A stretch of DNA of 64,000 nucleotides from Labilithrix sp. (GCA_019637155.1 JAHBWE010000012.1:1-64000); one strand, 5' to 3'. Counted from the first letter of the stretch, positions 34,024 to 43,033 are shown. The notes: a model not told the origin generated them from the letters alone. Program-made: numbers and translations.

Positions 34024-34521
34024 ATGCGAGCTCTTCTTCTTTCCTTTCTGCTCGGTCTGCTCGCGGGGTGCGGCGGCGACGACGGCGACGAAAATCCCGC
34101 CGCGACGGCGTTCATCGGCACGTGGACGACGACGACGGCGACGCAGACGGTGAGCGAATGCCTCATCGCCGATCAGATCGGCGACAAGCAGAACGTCGCG
34201 CTGACCTGGACGGTCGCGAAGTCCCCCGACGCGAGCGCTGACGTCGTGCTCACGAGCAACAGCCTGGCCGATTGCACCTTGAAGGCGAAGGTCGCAGACA
34301 AGAAGGCCACCCTCGTCTCCGGCAACACGTGCAAGGTCGCGTTCAACGACAAATACGATCACGCGTACACGTTCTCGGGCGCGAGCACCTTCGAGCTCGG
34401 CCCCGACGGCAAGACCGCGACGTTCAACCTGCAAGCAACCTTCGACGAGCGCGAAAAGAGCGGCTCCCCCACCGGCTACACCTGCGCATTCACGGAGAAC
34501 GCGCCGCTCACGAAGAGCTGA
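34024..34521 (+). CDS. lipoprotein of unknown function
   Basis: The protein has 165 residues from ATG 34024, with lipobox GLLAGCGG. The mature part reads as a small beta-rich domain (FIGTWTTTTATQTVSE, DVVLTSNSLADC, FELGPDGKTATFN) with three further cysteines. The pattern, beginning with a GTW-type strand, is like lipocalin-type secreted domains, but I cannot assign a family. Confidence 0.75.
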   Translation: MRALLLSFLLGLLAGCGGDDGDENPAATAFIGTWTTTTATQTVSECLIADQIGDKQNVALTWTVAKSPDASADVVLTSNSLADCTLKAKVADKKATLVSGNTCKVAFNDKYDHAYTFSGASTFELGPDGKTATFNLQATFDEREKSGSPTGYTCAFTENAPLTKS

Positions 34522-34756
34522 GCACAAGCGCCCTTCTTCGCGGCGGGCTCGAACACGGCGGCGCGTGCCGTGGCGATCGGCAAGAACATGCGCCGAGGCA
34601 TCCTTTGCGTCGACGACGATGCCCGTGCAGCCGACGATCGCCACACGACGAAGAGAAGCAACGTCTCGCCAAGCCGTCGTCCTTGCGCGTGTGCGAGGCG
34701 TCGGGCGAAGAGCACGCCGGAGCTTCCCACAAGACGCCGCCGCGGCGGCGAGCCGC

Positions 34757-35779
34757 TCATGTCGGCGCGTTCGCTTCGAGACGCGTGACCGCCTTAGCTG
34801 AGGCTTCGGCCGCGGCGCCGAGGTCGGCGGCCTTGCTCGCGAGCTCCTTCGCGCGCTCGATCGCGGCACGCGCCTCCTTCTCCGCGCGCTCCGCGGCGCG
34901 CTGCGCCTTCGTCGCCGCCGCGGCCGCGACGTTCGCCTCGGCCTTCGCGACAGCGAGCGCCTTCGCGTGCGCCGCACGCTCCTTCCCCGCCCGCACCTTC
35001 GCCGCCATCTCCCTCGCGGCAGCAACCTTCTCCTCACGCGCCACCTTCGCCGCAGCAGCCTTCTCCTCCTCACGCGCCTTCGCCGCCGCAGCCTTCTCCT
35101 CACGCGCCGCCTTCGCCGCGGCCTCCTTCGCGGCGGTTCTCGCTTCGCGCTCGCGCTTCTCCTCACGCGCCACCTTCGCGGCGGCCTTCTTCGCCGCAGC
35201 CCCGTCCTTCGCGGCAGCTCTCGCTTCGCGCTCCTTCTCCTCGCGCGCCTCCTTCTTCGCAGCCGCGGGCGGCGAGGCCATCGGTGCGCCGAAGCCGACG
35301 GCGGCCTCTGGCGCTCGGTCGAGGCGGGCCTCCTCTACCTGCGCGCCGACGATCGGGTCGGCGACCGCGGCGTGCAGCGCGCTCGTCACCTCGTCCAGGT
35401 GGCCGGGGTCGACGCCGAGATCCTTCATCAGCGCGCTCGTCTTCTGCGCGAGCGCGAGGATCGCCTTGCGCTGCCGCTCGATGGAGGCGCGCAGGCCCGT
35501 CGCGGCTTCGCCGCGGAGCGCCTTGCGCTGCTCGCGCGCGAGCTCGCGGCCGATGTCGACGAGGTCTGCGATGTCGTCCGGATGCTTGCGCGTGAGCGTG
35601 TTGAGGACCCACGCGATCTGCGTCGGCTTGCGACGCGACTTGATCGCCGCGGCGCCCTCCGCGTCGCCCGCGGCCGCGAGGTCCTTCGCGAGCCGATCGC
35701 GCGTCTTCGTGAACTGCGCCGGATCGCTCGCGTAGAGCTCCTCGAGCGCGCCCTCCACGCCGTGATCGGTTGCCGCCAC
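34757..35779 (-). CDS. Ala/Lys/Glu-rich coiled-coil protein
   Basis: The protein has 340 residues from GTG 35779. The N-terminal 150 residues are helical with LEELYASDPAQFTKTRDRL, AIKSRRKPTQIAWVLN and LTRKHPDDI, a block found in a family of uncharacterised actinobacterial and myxobacterial proteins. The C-terminal 180 residues are an uninterrupted Ala/Lys/Glu coiled coil of repeated AREEK-AAAK units. An upstream start (ATG 35878) would add Arg-rich sequence. Function unknown; a DNA- or envelope-binding rod is possible. Confidence 0.75.
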   Translation of the reverse strand: MAATDHGVEGALEELYASDPAQFTKTRDRLAKDLAAAGDAEGAAAIKSRRKPTQIAWVLNTLTRKHPDDIADLVDIGRELAREQRKALRGEAATGLRASIERQRKAILALAQKTSALMKDLGVDPGHLDEVTSALHAAVADPIVGAQVEEARLDRAPEAAVGFGAPMASPPAAAKKEAREEKEREARAAAKDGAAAKKAAAKVAREEKREREARTAAKEAAAKAAREEKAAAAKAREEEKAAAAKVAREEKVAAAREMAAKVRAGKERAAHAKALAVAKAEANVAAAAATKAQRAAERAEKEARAAIERAKELASKAADLGAAAEASAKAVTRLEANAPT

Positions 35780-35968
35780 TCCTCGCGCGATGCACGAGTT
35801 ATCCCCAGGCCAGGTTCCGCGCACTTGGCGCCTCGCGATCGTGGCAATTCGTCCTGGTAGCGGCGCCGGCGATGACATTCGTCACGTCGGCGGCGTGGCG
35901 TGAGGTTCACGTGGTCGTGATTCGTTCGACGAATCCGAATTGGTATCGACCTTGCCGGAGGACGCGCG

Positions 35969-36160
35969 ATGCGACGCGACACCCTCTACTACGTCGTCCC
36001 GGTCGGCGAGACTTGGATCGTACGTGCGATCGGGAGCGCCCCCGAACGCTTCCCCACCCTCGAGCAGGCGCTCTCGGCAGCGGAGACGCTGACCGCGCGC
36101 GGCGCGAACGTGCGCGTCCTCTCGCGCCCCGTCGCCGTCGCCACGGCCGCGGAGGCGTAG
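35969..36160 (+). CDS. small DUF2188-like protein
   Basis: This is a 63-residue protein. The sequence TWIVRAIGSAPERFPTLEQAL, interrupted here for length, continues with a helix and NVRVLSRPVAV. That layout (Trp-Val strand, positively placed helix, final strand) resembles DUF2188 mini-proteins. It lies alone between opposite-strand genes. The call rests on length and pattern only. Confidence 0.5.
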   Translation: MRRDTLYYVVPVGETWIVRAIGSAPERFPTLEQALSAAETLTARGANVRVLSRPVAVATAAEA

Positions 36161-36196
36161 CGGCGATCGCGCTCGGTGAGGTTCGGTCGGCTTCGC

Positions 36197-37165
36197 TCAG
36201 CGCGCGGCGCAGTCGGGATCGTCCTCGGCCGCCTCGGAGCAGACGCCGTCCGCGGCCGCGTGCGCTTCGTGGCAGTCCGGATCGACGACCTGCCCCTCCG
36301 CGTTGCACGACTCGTTGCACACGCCATCGGAGCGGCACGCGTCGTCGGCCTCGAACGCGTCGAGGTGCGGCTGGATGAACGCCGCGATCTGCGGAGCGTC
36401 CGCGCGCGCCTGCACGCCGTCGCTCCGGCAGCCGGGATCGCCGAACGACGTGACGCCGATGAGGTGCTCGACGCCGTTCTCGACGAGGAACGCGGGACCA
36501 CCCGAGTCGCCGTGGCACATGCTGAGGCCGGGCACGTGGTACCAGAACATCGTGTCGTCGATGGTGCCGGGCGTGCCGCCGACCTGCGCCGCGCCGACGA
36601 CGTCGATCGGGAAGCGCGCGATGCGCTTCGTGCCGAAGCCCGTCGTGCCGAACGCGCTCGTGCTCGAGACGTCGTCGCCGAAGCCGACCCACGTGAGCTT
36701 GGGGCCGACGAAGCGCGGGGAGTTGTCCATCGTCCCGCGGAAGAGCGGCGCGGGCTGCATCGGCGCGTCCGACGCGAGCTTCAGGATCGCGATGTCGTTC
36801 GTGAGCTTGCGATCGACGACGGCGTACCCGGGGTGACGGATCGCCTCGACGACGGCGATCTTCACGACGTCCGCGCCGCTCGTCTTGTTGCCGATGTAGA
36901 TGGCCTTCGTGCCCGAACCGTTGAAGCCGTAGCAATGACCGGCGGTGAGCACGGTGCGCTTCCCGATGACCGTCCCGCTGCACGACGCCCGCGCCGCGCT
37001 GCCGACCCCGACCACGTACGCGTGCCCGGTCTCCGCCGCCCCGCCGACGACGGCGTCGGTGCTCGTCGCGACGTCTTCGGACTGCTCCCTCTCACCCTCG
37101 GCCGCGCAGCCGATCGCCGCGAGGGCGATCGCAGCGCACGTCGCAACGAGGAGAGGGGCCTTCAT
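36197..37165 (-). CDS. trypsin-like (S1) serine protease with Cys-rich tail
   Basis: The protein has 322 residues, starting at ATG 37165 (MKAPLLVATC), with lipobox AAIGCAAE. The triad is visible: TAGHC near 76, NDIAIL near 125, GDSGGPAF near 220. The propeptide leads to AVVGGAAETG. After the catalytic domain a short Cys-rich tail (CRSDGVCNESCN, then DPDCHEA and DPDCAAR) resembles the two-Cys tails of secreted myxobacterial hydrolases. It is likely exported and activated by cleavage at VVGG. It diverges from the M13 protease gene. Confidence 0.92.
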   Translation of the reverse strand: MKAPLLVATCAAIALAAIGCAAEGEREQSEDVATSTDAVVGGAAETGHAYVVGVGSAARASCSGTVIGKRTVLTAGHCYGFNGSGTKAIYIGNKTSGADVVKIAVVEAIRHPGYAVVDRKLTNDIAILKLASDAPMQPAPLFRGTMDNSPRFVGPKLTWVGFGDDVSSTSAFGTTGFGTKRIARFPIDVVGAAQVGGTPGTIDDTMFWYHVPGLSMCHGDSGGPAFLVENGVEHLIGVTSFGDPGCRSDGVQARADAPQIAAFIQPHLDAFEADDACRSDGVCNESCNAEGQVVDPDCHEAHAAADGVCSEAAEDDPDCAAR

Positions 37166-37539
37166 GCGCGGGCACCTTCCCCTGTCCGGGGGCATTCACC
37201 ACCTTACAAGCGCGTCTCAAACCTGCAGATATGCGTGTTTTTGCTACTGAAACACCTGTTTGTGTACGTGCGCCCACATTGTCGCTTCACTTGGCGATAC
37301 CCCGGAAATGCCGTCGAAACGACGGGTAGCGCAATCGTGCGTGGCTAGGCGCCGATCCACCTACATTGACGCCTCCAGCCATCAGGAGGGGGCGAAAATC
37401 GACCGCAATTGTGTGCATCATGCATGCATCGGGTGGAGCTTTTTCCACCCAGCCCGCGAACCTTTCCGCCTCGGCGGTGATCCTCCATCGTCCGCGTCCT
37501 CGCTTGCGGCCTTCCGACGACCTCACTAACGGGTGCCTC
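37166..37539. other. intergenic region between two divergent protease genes
   Basis: A gap of 374 bp that is AT-richer than the average (37201-37440 in particular). It must hold the promoters of the S1 protease (minus strand) and the M13 protease (plus strand). It contains the 10-bp palindrome ATGCATGCAT at 37420-37429 and a weak GTGTTT/AAACAC stem at 37234-37254. No gene is supported. Confidence 0.5.
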
Positions 37540-39648
37540 ATGATTCGCAGTTCTGCCGTCTCGTCCGTCCTCATCCTCGCCGCCGTCGCGTGCGGCGACT
37601 CCACTCCGCCGCCGGTCACGCCCGAGAACAACTCGGCCGCCGAGGCGAAGGCCGCGCAGCCTCCGGTCTCGACCTACAACGGCAAGCCGAAGCTCGGGAA
37701 GTTCGGCGTCGACACCGCGGGCATGGACACCTCGGTCAAGCCCGGCGCCGACTTCTACCAGTACGCCGGCGGCACCTGGATGAAGGAGAACCAGATCCCC
37801 GCCGACAAGTCGAAGTGGGGCATGTTCGATCAGCTCCGCGAGGAGTCGGACGGGAACGTCCACAAGATCCTCGAAGAGATCGCGAAGGCGAAGAACGAGA
37901 AGGGCTCGAACGCGCAGAAGATCGGCGACTACTACGCCACCTACCTCGACACCGACGCGATCGAGAAGAAGGGCCTCGCGCCCGCCAAGCCCGGCCTCGA
38001 CGCGATCGCGGCGGCGAAGAACATCAACGACATCGCCAAGCTCATGGCGCGCCCCGACCTCCCGCTCCCGGGCCCGATCGGCATGGGCGTCACGCTCGAT
38101 CAGAAGAACCCCGATCGCTGCGTCGTGCACGTCGGCGCGGGCGGCCTCGGCATGCCCGACAAGGAGTACTACTCGAACGAGAAGTTCAAGACCGCGCGCG
38201 AGAAGTACGAGCAGCACATCGCGAACGTCCTCGCCTTCTCGCACGAGAAGAAGAAGGACGCGAAGAAGGACGCCGCCGACGCGAAGGCGGTGATGGCGCT
38301 CGAGACGAAGATCGCGGAGCTCCACTGGGCGCGCGCGGCTCGTCGCGAGAAGGAGAAGATGTACAACCCGAAGAGCGTCGCCGACCTCCAGAAGGACGCC
38401 GCGAAGTTCCCGTGGAAGCTGTACATGGACACGATCGGCTACGGCGATCAGAAGGACGTGATCGTCGGCGAGCTCGACGCGATCCCGAAGCTCGCGGACC
38501 TCTTCGCCTCGACGCCGGTGGCGACGTGGAAGGCGTACCTCACGTTCCACTTCCTGCGCGCGAGCGCGGACGTGCTGCCGAAGGCGCTCGATCAGGAGGT
38601 CTTCGAGTTCAGCAAGGTGCTCTCCGGTCAGCCGCAGCAGCGTGAGCGCTGGAAGCGCGCCGTCTCCTCGACGAACGGCGCGCTCGGGGAGGCGGTCGGC
38701 GAGATCTACGTCCAGCGCTACTTCCAGCCCAAGGCGAAGGCGGAGATGGACCGCCTCATCGAGAACATCCGCAAGGCCTACGGCATCCGGATCGAGGGCA
38801 ACGACTGGATGACGGCGGAGACGAAGAAGGCGGCGCTCGAGAAGCTCGCCGCGTTCCGTCCGAAGATCGCGTTCCCGGTGAAGTGGAAGAACTACTCGTC
38901 GCTCGAGGTCGTCGCGGGCGACGCGTGGGGCAACGACCGGAAGGCGAGCCTCTGGCACCACGAATACAAGAAGGCGAAGCTCGGCAAGCCCACCGACAAG
39001 GACGAGTGGAGCATGACCCCGCAGACGGTCAATGCATACTACAACCCGGTCTTCAACGAGATCGTGTTCCCGGCCGCGATCCTCCAGGCTCCGTTCTTCG
39101 ATCCGGAGGCCGACGCGGCGGTGAACTACGGCGGCATCGGCAGCGTCATCGGCCACGAGATGGGCCACGGCTTCGACGATCAGGGCTCGAAGTCCGACGC
39201 GAAGGGCGTGCTCCGCAACTGGTGGGCGCCCGCGGACCTCGAGGCGTTCAAGAAGCGCACCGACGCGCTCGCCGATCAGTACTCGCAGTACGAGCCGCTC
39301 CCGGGGGTGAAGGTCAACGGCCGTCTCACGCTCGGCGAGAACATCGGCGACCTCGGCGGCAGCAACGTCGCGTACAAGGCGTACCAGCTCTCGCTCGACG
39401 GCAAGCCGGCGGGGACGATCGATGGGTTCACCGGCGATCAGCGCTTCTTCCTCGGCTACGCGCAGGTCTGGCGCTCCGTCTATCGTGACGAGGCGCTCAA
39501 GAATCAGGTCACGACCGACCCGCACTCGCCCGCGATGTACCGAACCAACGGCATCGTCCGCAACCACGACGCCTGGTACAAGGCCTTCGACGTGAAGGAG
39601 AGCGACGCGCTCTACCTCGCGCCGGAGAAGCGCGTGAAGATCTGGTAA
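37540..39648 (+). CDS. M13-family zinc metalloendopeptidase (neprilysin/PepO type), lipoprotein
   Basis: The protein has 702 residues from ATG 37540, with lipobox AAVACGDS. It begins with the M13 N-terminal signature VKPGADFYQYAGGTWMKENQ. Zinc site VIGHEMGHGFDDQG near 538, third ligand in GENIGDLGG near 600, and the C-terminal VKIW all match. The family cuts peptides smaller than about 5 kDa. It is followed by a strong terminator. Lipidation suggests a periplasmic-facing or surface-exposed enzyme for secreted peptides or uptake. Confidence 0.96.
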   Translation: MIRSSAVSSVLILAAVACGDSTPPPVTPENNSAAEAKAAQPPVSTYNGKPKLGKFGVDTAGMDTSVKPGADFYQYAGGTWMKENQIPADKSKWGMFDQLREESDGNVHKILEEIAKAKNEKGSNAQKIGDYYATYLDTDAIEKKGLAPAKPGLDAIAAAKNINDIAKLMARPDLPLPGPIGMGVTLDQKNPDRCVVHVGAGGLGMPDKEYYSNEKFKTAREKYEQHIANVLAFSHEKKKDAKKDAADAKAVMALETKIAELHWARAARREKEKMYNPKSVADLQKDAAKFPWKLYMDTIGYGDQKDVIVGELDAIPKLADLFASTPVATWKAYLTFHFLRASADVLPKALDQEVFEFSKVLSGQPQQRERWKRAVSSTNGALGEAVGEIYVQRYFQPKAKAEMDRLIENIRKAYGIRIEGNDWMTAETKKAALEKLAAFRPKIAFPVKWKNYSSLEVVAGDAWGNDRKASLWHHEYKKAKLGKPTDKDEWSMTPQTVNAYYNPVFNEIVFPAAILQAPFFDPEADAAVNYGGIGSVIGHEMGHGFDDQGSKSDAKGVLRNWWAPADLEAFKKRTDALADQYSQYEPLPGVKVNGRLTLGENIGDLGGSNVAYKAYQLSLDGKPAGTIDGFTGDQRFFLGYAQVWRSVYRDEALKNQVTTDPHSPAMYRTNGIVRNHDAWYKAFDVKESDALYLAPEKRVKIW

Positions 39649-39680
39649 CGGCGACACACGACGTCACCGCATCGTGAGGA

Positions 39681-39712
39681 GACCCGACGCGTCCATCTCG
39701 ACGCGTCGGGTC
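39681..39712 (+). terminator. intrinsic terminator after the M13 gene
   Basis: GACCCGACGCGT, 8-base loop, ACGCGTCGGGTC: a perfect 12-bp stem, then the T-rich TTCGTGTCTTCACGTTT. It starts 32 bases after the stop at 39648. A degraded copy lies at 39848-39889. Confidence 0.85.
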
Positions 39713-39847
39713 TTCGTGTCTTCACGTTTCGAGGCGCAAGCAGCTTCGGGCCACGTGCGCTCAGACTCGACCGCTCAGCTTCCGCCGGCCCGCCTCGCGC
39801 GCGTCGAGTCTTGCGATCAGGCACGACGCTTCCGCGCGGTTGAGGAA

Positions 39848-39889
39848 CCCGGCGCGTCCAGCTCGCTGGGCACATCGGGTCTTCACGTT
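39848..39889. repeat. degraded second copy of the terminator sequence
   Basis: The sequence around 39850 (ACCCGGCGCGTCCAGCTCG, then CGGGTCTTCACGTT) resembles the terminator at 39681-39720, but the second stem arm is broken. It lies just beyond the 3' end of the minus-strand lipoprotein gene (39902), so it may be a worn duplicate serving the convergent gene. Confidence 0.5.
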
Positions 39890-39901
39890 CAGCGCCGGCG
39901 C

Positions 39902-40567
39902 TCAGCTTCCACCGCCACCGCCCACGCCGCTGCCACCCGCGCCGCTGCCGCCTGCTCCGCCGCTGCCACCCGCGCCGCTGCCGCCTGCGCCTGCGCCGGC
40001 GCTGCCTTCTGCGCCGTTGCCGCTGCTGTTCTGTGTGCCACCGGTGGGAATGTTGCCGGGACGGGGGCCGGTGGTGCCTTGGGAGCCGCCGCTCTGTGAG
40101 CCGCCTGACTGTGAGGCGCCTGCGCCGGTGCTCTGGTTGCCGACGTCGGAGCTGCCGCCGTGCGAGGGATTGTCGCGCGTGGGGCGCGGCCCGGTCGGGT
40201 ATTCGCGCTGGTCGCCGCGCGTCCCCGCTGCGCCACCCGCCGCGGCCGACTCACCGGGCACTGGTGCGAGCTTGGGTGGAGCCATGCCTTGCATCGGTCC
40301 GCTCGGAGCGCGCGGCGGACCAGGAACAGTCGCAGCAGGACCGTCGTCCAGCGCAGCCGGCGCGGGGTACTCGGGCTCCATACCGCCGACGCCGCTGATG
40401 ACGCCCCCACGCGGGGTCGTCGCATCCTGACGCGCGAAGGCGCTCTCGGATGCGGCCCCCGGCGCGGTCGTGGTGGCTGCCGTCGTGGTCGTGACTTGTG
40501 GCTCTGATTCCTTGCGGCATGCGCCGAGCAGCGCGACCGCAGCGATGATGACGATCGAACGATACAT
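39902..40567 (-). CDS. Gly/Ser/Pro-rich lipoprotein
   Basis: The protein has 221 residues from ATG 40567 (MYRSIVIIAAVALLGACRKE); ATG 40588 would add seven residues. A clear lipobox (LLGACR) is followed by wholly low-complexity sequence: a Thr-rich head, a Pro/Ala middle and a C-terminal tail of Gly/Ser/Ala triplets (GGSGAGGSG). It is likely disordered and surface-exposed. No family was recognised. Confidence 0.68.
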   Translation of the reverse strand: MYRSIVIIAAVALLGACRKESEPQVTTTTAATTTAPGAASESAFARQDATTPRGGVISGVGGMEPEYPAPAALDDGPAATVPGPPRAPSGPMQGMAPPKLAPVPGESAAAGGAAGTRGDQREYPTGPRPTRDNPSHGGSSDVGNQSTGAGASQSGGSQSGGSQGTTGPRPGNIPTGGTQNSSGNGAEGSAGAGAGGSGAGGSGGAGGSGAGGSGVGGGGGS

Positions 40568-40788
40568 GCAGATTCTTGCTGCATTCATCGTTCCGTCGCG
40601 CGAACGTGAGGAGAGCCCTGAAAACAAGCCGCTTCACGCGCGAGCTCGAGCGCACGCACGCCTCGGATCGCCGTCCTCGCGCGGGCAGCTCCGCCGATCG
40701 AGAGCGACGCGAGCTCGAACGTAGGAGAGACATGATGCGGGCGCGGCGTCGGCGCACGGTGCTGGGGCGCGAGCGCGAGCGCGAGCGG

Positions 40789-41226
40789 TCAGTTCTCACG
40801 CGTCATGTACACTGCACGCTCGGCGTCGCCGCGAGCGAAGCCGCACGACTCGTAGAACGCGACGGCGCCCGCGTTGTCCGCGAGGACCCAGACCTCGCTC
40901 ACCGCGTGCTCCTTCATCCACGCGCGCATCGCATCGAGGAGCGCACGCCCGACGCCGCGTCGTCGATCGCGCTCCCGCACGCCGACGTCGTAGAGGAGGA
41001 GCTCGAGCGGACGCGCTGCATGCTTACGGATCGTCACGCAGTGAAGCATTCCGATCGGCACCTCGCCGTCGAAGGCCCCCCAGACGAGCACGCTCGGATC
41101 GGCGAGCAACGCCGCCGCCGACCCGGGCGCGGGCGCGTCGTCGTCATCGTCATCGTCGTCCGGATCCTCCTCCGCGAGTCGCTCGAGCACTGCAACATCG
41201 TTCGGCGTCAGCCTCCGGATCAACAT
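40789..41226 (-). CDS. GNAT acetyltransferase, AAC(3)-I-like
   Basis: This is a 145-residue acetyltransferase. Start MLIRRLTPNDVAVLERL fits the family opening. The acetyl-CoA signature is RDRRRGVGRALLDAM, and the fold continues with VWVLADNAGAVAFYESCGF. The order of elements resembles the AAC(3)-I aminoglycoside acetyltransferase branch, but that does not prove resistance activity. An unusual acidic tract (DPDDDDDDDDAP) sits after the first helix, in a position normally short. Frame upstream is Arg/Pro-rich and excluded. Confidence 0.82.
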   Translation of the reverse strand: MLIRRLTPNDVAVLERLAEEDPDDDDDDDDAPAPGSAAALLADPSVLVWGAFDGEVPIGMLHCVTIRKHAARPLELLLYDVGVRERDRRRGVGRALLDAMRAWMKEHAVSEVWVLADNAGAVAFYESCGFARGDAERAVYMTREN

Positions 41227-41319
41227 GCACCCAGCGTAGCGCGGAGCGGAAAGCGGTGGGCCGCGCGATGAAGGAGAACGCGGAGTGACAAGGAGCACGT
41301 GGCGCGGGGAGGGCGGCCG

Positions 41320-41735
41320 CGATGAAGCGAGATGACGGCGAGGCCGCGACGCGATCACGACGGCGAAGTCGCGACGCGATGAAGCGAGACCGCGGCACCG
41401 GCGCGATGACGCAAGCCCGCGACGCGATGACGACGGCGTGGCCGCGACGAGCGTTCACGACGGCGAAGTCGCGACGAGCGTTCACGACGGCGTGGCCGCG
41501 GAGCGATGAAGCGAGACCGCGGCACCGGCGCGATGACGCAAGCCCGCGGAGCGATGAAGCGAGGCCGCGACGAGCGATGAAGCCGGTGTGGCCGCGGAGC
41601 GATGAAGCGAGACCGCGGCACCGGCGCGATGAAGCGAGGCCGCGGAGCGATGAAGCGAGGCCGCGACGAGCGATCACGACGGCGAGGCTGCGACGAGGGA
41701 TGGCGACGGCGTGGGCCGCGGAGCGATGGCGCCGA
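41320..41735. repeat. minisatellite of about 21-27-bp units
   Basis: About 16 imperfect units follow each other. The commonest is GCGATGAAGCGAGGCCGCG plus a short variable end (GA, ACGA or GCACCG). Variants replace the middle with TTCACGACGGCG or TGACGCAAGCC. Units come in higher-order groups: the pair GCGATGAAGCGAGACCGCGG then GCGATGACGCAAGCCCGCG occurs near 41379 and again near 41500. Confidence 0.88.
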
Positions 41736-41810
41736 CCTGGGGCGCGCGGAGTGGTGGGAGGGTGCGGTGACCGGCGTTGGGGCTCGGTGGGGGATGTGGC
41801 GAGCGAGGAG

Positions 41811-41904
41811 TTGCGCAATGCGCGCCGGGGGCGTGTCACTTGTCCGGATCCGCTCTGGGTCTCGGAGGATCCAGTTTGCGCAATGGAATCGCGAGTGTTT
41901 TCGC
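41811..41904. promoter_or_regulatory. twin TTGCGCAATG sites and shared motif
   Basis: TTGCGCAATG occurs at 41811-41820 and 41876-41885; its core TTGCGCAA is self-complementary. Directly after the second, ATCGCGAGTGTTTTCGC (41888-41904) matches 16 of 17 bases of the sequence at 12781-12797. The sites lie 70-165 bases upstream of the lipoprotein start at 41975, so they may be operators. Confidence 0.35.
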
Positions 41905-41974
41905 GCATCTTTCGGGAATGTGGGACGACGTGGGACATTGGAGCCTTGGAACGCGATGTGCGATGAGGGTCGGC

Positions 41975-43033
41975 ATGACGAGTCGGACTGCGCTGGTCGC
42001 CTTCCTTTCCCTTGCCGTCGCTTGCTCCGCTTCCTCTTCGCCTGACGCTTCTTCTTCCGATCCTTCTTCGAGCGACGAGGTCCATGCAGCGTCGCCCGTT
42101 CGTAGCTTGCAGTCGCTTACCAACAGCGCCGCTGCCATCGCGCGCAGCGGCGACACCATCTTCTTCACCGACTTCCAGAACATCGAGCTTCGCTCAATCC
42201 CCCTCGCGGGGGGAACCTCCAAGGTCCTGTGGAAGGGGCGCGCTCAGCCGATGGACCAGCTCGGCGATATCGCGCTCGACGATAAATATGTCTTTTTCGT
42301 GGAGGATGGACAGATCCTCCGCATCCCGCAGGAAGGTGGGCGCTGGGACATCCTCGTCCGCGAGCGCGTGGACTTTCCGGGCGACATCGACGTCGACGCC
42401 ACCCACGTCTACTGGACGTCGGGCAACGTCGACCGCGCCCTCATCAAGCGCGTCGCCAAGACGGGCGGCGCGCCCGAGACCGTCTACGACGGCCCGCGCG
42501 GCGGGAGCGGCATCATCGTGAAGGACGGCTTCGTCTACTTCCACGGGAGCGACCGCTCGCTGCCCGAAGGGCAAAAAGGCAGCTTCCTCATTCGCGTCGA
42601 GGCGAAGCCGCACGGCGCGGTGACCGAGCTCGCGCAGATGGCCGGCGCCGCGCGCGACATCACGCTCTCGGGCGACGAGATCTTCTGGGCCGACAAAGGC
42701 GGCTCACCCGCGGCCTGGACCATCCACGCGGTGAAGACGACCGGCGGCGCGGTCCGCGACGTCGCGACGCTCGGCGAGTCCAACGACGTGCAGCCTTACT
42801 CGCTCGTCTCCGATTCGAAGTCACTCTACTGGGCGCAATCGCAGACCTTCGACTGGTCCGCGAGCCCGCCGGGCCGGAAAGACGCAATGGTCTTCGCGCT
42901 CCCCCTCACCGGCGGCACGCCACGCGCGCTCGCGAAGAACCTCGACGGCGCCCCCATCCTCGCGCAGCCAAACGACGCCTGCCCCGTGTGGGGCGGCCGC
43001 TACGACATCGCGACCGTCGACACCTGCCACTGA
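41975..43033 (+). CDS. propeller-like lipoprotein
   Basis: The protein has 352 residues from ATG 41975, preceded by AGGG at a good distance; ATG 41963 is possible. Lipobox SLAVACSA, then a Ser/Asp-rich linker. Residues 45-350 repeat a propeller pattern (DDKYVFFVEDGQILRIPQEG, VDATHVYWTSGNVDRALIKR, VKDGFVYFHGS, SGDEIFWADKGG). Blades of the form D-x-x-x-VYW are typical of secreted myxobacterial repeat proteins. Binding target unknown. Confidence 0.85.
   Translation: MTSRTALVAFLSLAVACSASSSPDASSSDPSSSDEVHAASPVRSLQSLTNSAAAIARSGDTIFFTDFQNIELRSIPLAGGTSKVLWKGRAQPMDQLGDIALDDKYVFFVEDGQILRIPQEGGRWDILVRERVDFPGDIDVDATHVYWTSGNVDRALIKRVAKTGGAPETVYDGPRGGSGIIVKDGFVYFHGSDRSLPEGQKGSFLIRVEAKPHGAVTELAQMAGAARDITLSGDEIFWADKGGSPAAWTIHAVKTTGGAVRDVATLGESNDVQPYSLVSDSKSLYWAQSQTFDWSASPPGRKDAMVFALPLTGGTPRALAKNLDGAPILAQPNDACPVWGGRYDIATVDTCH

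Larger units (their letters stand above)
41227..41974. other. intergenic region with minisatellite and shared motif
   Basis: A gap of 748 bp. The tandem repeat at 41320-41735 fills most of it. The rest (41736-41974) has two copies of TTGCGCAATG and a motif shared with the 12.8-kb region, and should include the promoter of the propeller lipoprotein. Although several frames are open through the repeat, none looks like a gene. Confidence 0.6.

Noticed and set aside
37234..37254. Terminator or operator stem GTGTTT/AAACAC
   Set aside because: Six pairs with a 9-base loop in AT-rich DNA is weak, with no T-run in a fitting place.
37345..39657. Long open frame on the minus strand opposite the M13 protease
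   Set aside because: It is Leu/Arg/Val-rich with no domain, and the plus strand carries a full metalloprotease. Long antisense frames are expected at this GC content.
41322..41966. Open frame through the 41-kb minisatellite
   Set aside because: It only reads the repeat units (RPRSDEA-type periodicity), unit length varies out of frame, and no ribosome site precedes it.
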